A DNA stretch of 55,366 nucleotides from Hyphomonas sp. (GTDB lineage Bacteria > Pseudomonadota > Alphaproteobacteria > Caulobacterales > Hyphomonadaceae). How positions within the stretch are numbered: position 1 is the stretch's first letter; each line of letters starts with the position of its first letter. Location: assembly GCA_013791775.1 (NCBI GenBank), contig VMTE01000004.1, positions 1 to 55,366 on the forward strand, given 5' to 3'. This document shows positions 51,856-55,366 of the stretch, in pieces. A model generated the notes under the pieces. It saw nothing but the letters and a program-made list of their open reading frames with translations. It was not told the DNA's origin and did not search any database. The position numbers and the translations under genes were made by a program.

Positions 51856-53808
51856 ATGAATCCCGGAAGAATCCTGATTGGCCAGGTCGGCGTCGTTCTG
51901 ATAGTGATCGTCCTGACGCAGTGGTTTGCGACGCAGTGGACCGCAGAAGCGCTCGGCTACCAACCCGCGCTGGGCGCGCCCTGGTTCGCTGTCGGTGACC
52001 GGCCAGTTTATCTTCCGTGGCGCCTCTTCCAGTGGTGGTATGCGTATGAAGCGTATGCACCGGAGGTGTTCGGAACAGCCGGTCTCATCGCAGCGAGCGG
52101 CGGACTGTTCGGAATCCTTGTGGCGGTTATCGGCTCCGTAATCCGCAGCCGGGACGCGCGGTTCGTCACGACCTATGGCTCCGCGCGCTGGGCAACCGTG
52201 AAGGATATGCGCCAGCACAAGCTGCTTCGGCCCGACGGGGTGTTCCTCGGCCGGTATCGCAGCAGTTACCTGCGACATGCCGGACCGGAACATGTGATGG
52301 CTTTCGCACCCACCCGCTCGGGCAAGGGTGTCGGGCTCGTTGTGCCAACACTCCTCTCCTGGACAGGAAGCGCCGTGATCCATGATATCAAGGGCGAGAA
52401 CTGGACCCTGACATCAGGCTGGCGGTCGACATTTTCGGATTGCATCCGGTTCGATCCGACAGATGCCAGAAGCCCGCGCTACAATCCTCTCCTCGAAGTG
52501 CGGCGCGGCGCCTGCGAGGTACGGGACGCCCAGAACATTGCCGATATTCTTGTGGATCCGGAAGGCTCGCTGGAACGGCGTAGCCATTGGGAGAAGACCG
52601 GACATGCGCTGCTGGTCGGCGTCATCCTGCATGTTCTCTATGCGGAGGAAGACAAGACGCTCGCAGGCTGTGCAAAGTTCCTCTCTGATCCTGACCGGAC
52701 ATTCGCGGCAACGCTGCGCCTGATGATGTCAACACCGCACCTCGGGGACCGCCCGCACCCTGTCGTGGCGCAGGCAGCACGGGAGCTCCAGAACAAGTCC
52801 GAGAATGAGCGCTCCGGTGTGCTGTCGACGGCGCTGAGCTTTCTCAGCCTCTACCGTGATCCGGTCGTGGCTGAAGTTACGTCCGTCAGTGATTGGACGG
52901 TGGAAGGGCTCGTAATCGGCGAGCGGCCGATGTCCCTCTATCTGGCCTGTCCGCCATCGGATGTCTCTCGCACCAAGCCGCTGATGCGGCTTGTGCTGAA
53001 CCAGATTGCGCGGCGGCTGACGGAGCAGGAGCCGGATCCCTCACGGCGCAAACTCCTCTTGATGCTGGATGAATTTCCGGCGCTGGGCCGGCTCGACTTT
53101 TTCGAGACAGCGCTTGCGTTTATGGCAGGCTATGGCGTGCGCGCTTTCCTCGTCGCCCAGTCCCTCAACCAGATCGAAAAAGCCTACGGCCCAAACAACG
53201 CCATCCTCGACAATTGCCATGTCCGTGTCGCGTTTGCGACTAATGACGAGCGCACGGCAAAGCGGATTTCTGAAGCGCTCGGCACGAAGACGGAGCTGCG
53301 GTCTCAGAAGAACTATACCGGCCATCGGCTCTCGCCCTGGCTCCCGCACATGATGGTTTCACGGCAGGAAACTCAGCGCGCCCTGTTGACGCCCGGTGAG
53401 ATCATGCAACTGCCTGCGACGGATGAAATCGTTATGGTGTCCGGTGCGCCGCCGGTGCGTGCAAAGAAGCTTCGCTATTTTGAGGACGGCAACTTCACCT
53501 GTCGTGTGTTGCCGCCTGCCTCAGTTTCTCGCGAGGCTGCTCCTGCAAGTCACGACTGGAGTGAGACTGTTGGCTGTAGAGCCGTGACTTGCAGAGGTGC
53601 GCAAGGCGCCGACAACGAAAGCGACGGCGGAGTTGAGTTGCAGCCGGAACTCGACCTGACGGAAGCCAGGTTGCCAGTAGACCTTGCGACGGACGAGGCG
53701 CCGGATATCGAGGACGCGAACGTGTCAGAGCAAGATGCGCATTTGCGGAACCTGCGCCGGGCCGTCGCCATCGACCAAGGCGACAAAGACTTCCTGCCGG
53801 ATTTTTAG
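51856..53808 (+). CDS. traG: Conjugal transfer coupling protein TraG/VirD4
   Basis: A 650-residue type IV coupling ATPase. Two N-terminal membrane segments (about 8-24 and 73-96), Walker A PTRSGKGVG at 152-160, Walker B LLLMLDEF at 400-407, and FLVAQSLNQIEKAYG after it. It would recruit the relaxase-DNA complex to the mating channel. The ATG at 51856 has GGAGAAGG upstream. It is followed by a CopG-like gene, the usual order before trbB, but trbB and the rest of a T4SS are absent here, so the transfer module is incomplete within the window. Confidence 0.92.
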   Translation: MNPGRILIGQVGVVLIVIVLTQWFATQWTAEALGYQPALGAPWFAVGDRPVYLPWRLFQWWYAYEAYAPEVFGTAGLIAASGGLFGILVAVIGSVIRSRDARFVTTYGSARWATVKDMRQHKLLRPDGVFLGRYRSSYLRHAGPEHVMAFAPTRSGKGVGLVVPTLLSWTGSAVIHDIKGENWTLTSGWRSTFSDCIRFDPTDARSPRYNPLLEVRRGACEVRDAQNIADILVDPEGSLERRSHWEKTGHALLVGVILHVLYAEEDKTLAGCAKFLSDPDRTFAATLRLMMSTPHLGDRPHPVVAQAARELQNKSENERSGVLSTALSFLSLYRDPVVAEVTSVSDWTVEGLVIGERPMSLYLACPPSDVSRTKPLMRLVLNQIARRLTEQEPDPSRRKLLLMLDEFPALGRLDFFETALAFMAGYGVRAFLVAQSLNQIEKAYGPNNAILDNCHVRVAFATNDERTAKRISEALGTKTELRSQKNYTGHRLSPWLPHMMVSRQETQRALLTPGEIMQLPATDEIVMVSGAPPVRAKKLRYFEDGNFTCRVLPPASVSREAAPASHDWSETVGCRAVTCRGAQGADNESDGGVELQPELDLTEARLPVDLATDEAPDIEDANVSEQDAHLRNLRRAVAIDQGDKDFLPDF

Positions 53809-53809
53809 C

Positions 53810-54232
53810 ATGGGCAAGCCGCGTTTGAACTTGCGCCTCCGGCCAGACCTCCTCCGCAAGCTGGAGGAGGCGACGCGCCGTCCCGGTTTGACCAAGAACG
53901 CAGTGATCGAGCAGGCGCTCGACGAATATTTCGAGCCTGCCATCCGGTATGGCCTCGAAGAGAGGTTGCTGCGAAGGCTGGACGATTTCGAGGTTCGGCA
54001 GGGCGAAATCGAACGCGATGTTGCAACGTCGTTGGAAGCCCTTGGCCAGTTCATACTCTACTGGCTGACTAGAACAGATCCTATTCCGGCAGGCGAACGC
54101 GAGATCGCTCATGCGCTAGGGCAGAAGCGGTTCGACCATTTCATCGCACAAGTGGCGCGCAAGCTGATCGACGGAGACGGCCTTGCGAAAAAAATCATCG
54201 ATGCGGACGAAACGAGTGGCAGTCCCCTTTGA
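53810..54232 (+). CDS. CopG/ribbon-helix-helix-like protein of the traG-trb module
   Basis: A 140-residue protein beginning KPRLNLRLRPDLLRKLEEATRRPGLTKNAVIEQALDEYF, a ribbon-helix-helix type N-terminus, followed by a helical region. It starts one base after the traG stop. In related conjugative modules a gene like this lies between traG and trbB. It probably regulates the transfer operon. Confidence 0.75.
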   Translation: MGKPRLNLRLRPDLLRKLEEATRRPGLTKNAVIEQALDEYFEPAIRYGLEERLLRRLDDFEVRQGEIERDVATSLEALGQFILYWLTRTDPIPAGEREIAHALGQKRFDHFIAQVARKLIDGDGLAKKIIDADETSGSPL

Positions 54233-54404
54233 TTGTGGAGACGTAAATCAAGGGTTGTTAAGATCGGCGTCTTCTGATTCACTGGTGTCAGTAATGAATC
54301 GCGTAAACGCAGATGCAGATCGCCGGGGAGGGAGGTGCGCGCTGGTCGCCTGAGCCTCGGTCTGCGCGGGCGTAAATGGAACAATCGATCAAAGGAAGAC
54401 ACCG

Positions 54405-54689
54405 ATGACCGAATCGAAACCCTCTTCAGTTCACGACAAAGCCTTTCCGGTTAGAACAAGCGACGAAGTCTCGGCGCTCGTCCAGGATGCTCTGGTGCAT
54501 CTTGATGGCACGATCGTTGCCGCCCAGGCCGTTGTTCAGCTTTGCTTGTCTGAAAACAGCTCCATGGCGTGGAAAACCGTGATGCAGCGATACAACGCTC
54601 TGGACGTCCTCATGCAGAATGCCGCGAAGGCCGGAGACCAAGTCTGGGCTGCCATCGACTGCGAAGTGAAGCCATCAGAAGACCAATGA
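54405..54689 (+). CDS. Hypothetical protein (94 aa)
   Basis: A soluble, mostly helical small protein with AAQAVVQLCLSENSSMAWKTVMQRYNALDVLMQNAAKAG. AAGGAAG upstream of the ATG supports expression. Function not recognised. It occupies the place where trbB would be expected. Confidence 0.55.
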   Translation: MTESKPSSVHDKAFPVRTSDEVSALVQDALVHLDGTIVAAQAVVQLCLSENSSMAWKTVMQRYNALDVLMQNAAKAGDQVWAAIDCEVKPSEDQ

Positions 54690-54727
54690 CCGGTCCTGCA
54701 CTTCTCAACTGAATGAAGTCGGCCTTT

Positions 54728-55366
54728 TTACCGGGCTGCAAATTTCATCACTTCTGCCGCCCACCATTCCGCCATGCGGACGCGTTCGTCCCAGTAGGTT
54801 GCTCGGTGATAGGCCTTGCGCACATGATTGTCGCCGACATGGGCAAGCTCGGCTTCGATAGCGTCTGGGTGCCATTTCCCGCTCTCATTGAGCAGGCTTG
54901 AAGCGCTCGATCTGAACCCGTGGCAGGTATGGACGTCTGCTTGGACATCTAGCCGGCGCAGCGCGTAGTTCATCGTGTTCTCGCTGAGGGGCCGTCCGTC
55001 GGACATCTGAGACGGCAGGACTAGCGAACCTTTGCCGGTGAACCGCTTCAGATCCTTGAGGATCTCAATGGCGGGTCCGGGCAGGGGCTTCGTGTGCAGT
55101 TTGCGCGTTTTGGTCCGGTCGGCCGGGATGGTCCACATCCGCTCTTCAAAGTCGAACTCGCGCCAGTGGGACAGGCGTAGCTCGCCAGGACGGGGATAGA
55201 GCAGCGCCAGCAGCTTCAAGGCAGCCTGGGCTTCGATCGTGCCCTCATACGACCAGACGGTCCTGATCAGCTTCGCAAACCCCTTGCGGTCGGTCACGGC
55301 GGCCCTGTGCTGGACCTTGGGCGCGATAAGCGCCCCCTTCAGCGCCACGGTCGGGTCACCGTCCGC
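54728..55366 (-). CDS. Tyrosine-family site-specific integrase (P4 type), C-terminal part
   Basis: The frame stays open through the right edge, so the N-terminus is outside the window. Catalytic-domain features are RPGELRLSHWREFDFEERMW (first Arg), the K-containing strand PADRTKTRKLHTKPL, HGFRSSASSLLNE (HxxR), ELAHVGDNHVRKAYHRATY (His and likely nucleophilic Tyr) and the tail RVRMAEWWAAEVM. Such integrases insert islands, often at tRNA genes; the att site would lie beyond the window. It is oriented against traG. Confidence 0.88.
   Translation of the reverse strand, partial: ADGDPTVALKGALIAPKVQHRAAVTDRKGFAKLIRTVWSYEGTIEAQAALKLLALLYPRPGELRLSHWREFDFEERMWTIPADRTKTRKLHTKPLPGPAIEILKDLKRFTGKGSLVLPSQMSDGRPLSENTMNYALRRLDVQADVHTCHGFRSSASSLLNESGKWHPDAIEAELAHVGDNHVRKAYHRATYWDERVRMAEWWAAEVMKFAAR

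Noticed and set aside
1-55366. CRISPR arrays, tRNA or rRNA genes
   Set aside because: No regularly spaced repeats and no tRNA-like or rRNA-like stretch noticed by eye; a covariance-model scan would be decisive.

Overview
The window is a patchwork accessory region, very probably from an alphaproteobacterium. Hyphomonadaceae or Sphingomonadales-like is my inference, from the TonB receptors, CYP153, the IS66/IS3/IS5/IS91 mix and the TraG-CopG conjugation remnant. It is mostly high-GC, with a more AT-rich stretch around 28.7-30.5 kb. I see no rRNA, tRNA or CRISPR array.

Layout. (1) 1-1.5 kb: the end of an IS91-type transposase fused to a broken acyl-CoA ligase gene. (2) 1.8-9.3 kb: a GntR regulator, a serine hydrolase, a TonB receptor, and a carboxylesterase/M28-like operon. 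Four copies of the palindrome ATTATCGATAAT lie at their promoters, so this looks like a local uptake-and-hydrolysis regulon. (3) 9.5-11.1 kb: a rhodanese and a NUDIX hydrolase. (4) 11.1-25.6 kb: a divergent catabolic cluster. Leftward it encodes CYP153, ferredoxin and an acyl-CoA dehydrogenase pair. Rightward it encodes a GntR regulator, a flavin NMO/IpdC-like protein, a thiolase-fold putative aldolase, a DUF35 partner, a second dehydrogenase pair, an acyl-CoA ligase, a Baeyer-Villiger monooxygenase and an alpha/beta hydrolase. The gene set fits terminal oxidation of a ring-bearing alkyl chain, aldolytic release of a cyclic ketone, then lactone formation and opening. (5) 25.7-34.5 kb: nested insertion sequences. 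These include two IS66 elements with intact ends and 8-bp target duplications, an internally deleted IS3, and IS3 and IS5 relics, with a MarR gene among them. (6) 34.7-37.2 kb: a second TonB receptor, followed by IS630 and IS66 relics. (7) 38.1-44.5 kb: tetR and a complete tripartite RND efflux operon. (8) 45.1-51.2 kb: marR and a translationally coupled hydrolase-thioesterase-RND operon without its own outer-membrane channel. (9) 51.9-55.4 kb: a TraG coupling protein, a CopG-like protein, a small hypothetical protein and the C-terminal part of a tyrosine integrase running off the right edge.

Taken together this is a mobile or formerly mobile island for import, degradation and efflux of hydrophobic organic compounds, heavily reworked by insertion sequences. 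All function assignments come from reading motifs by eye; no database search was run.
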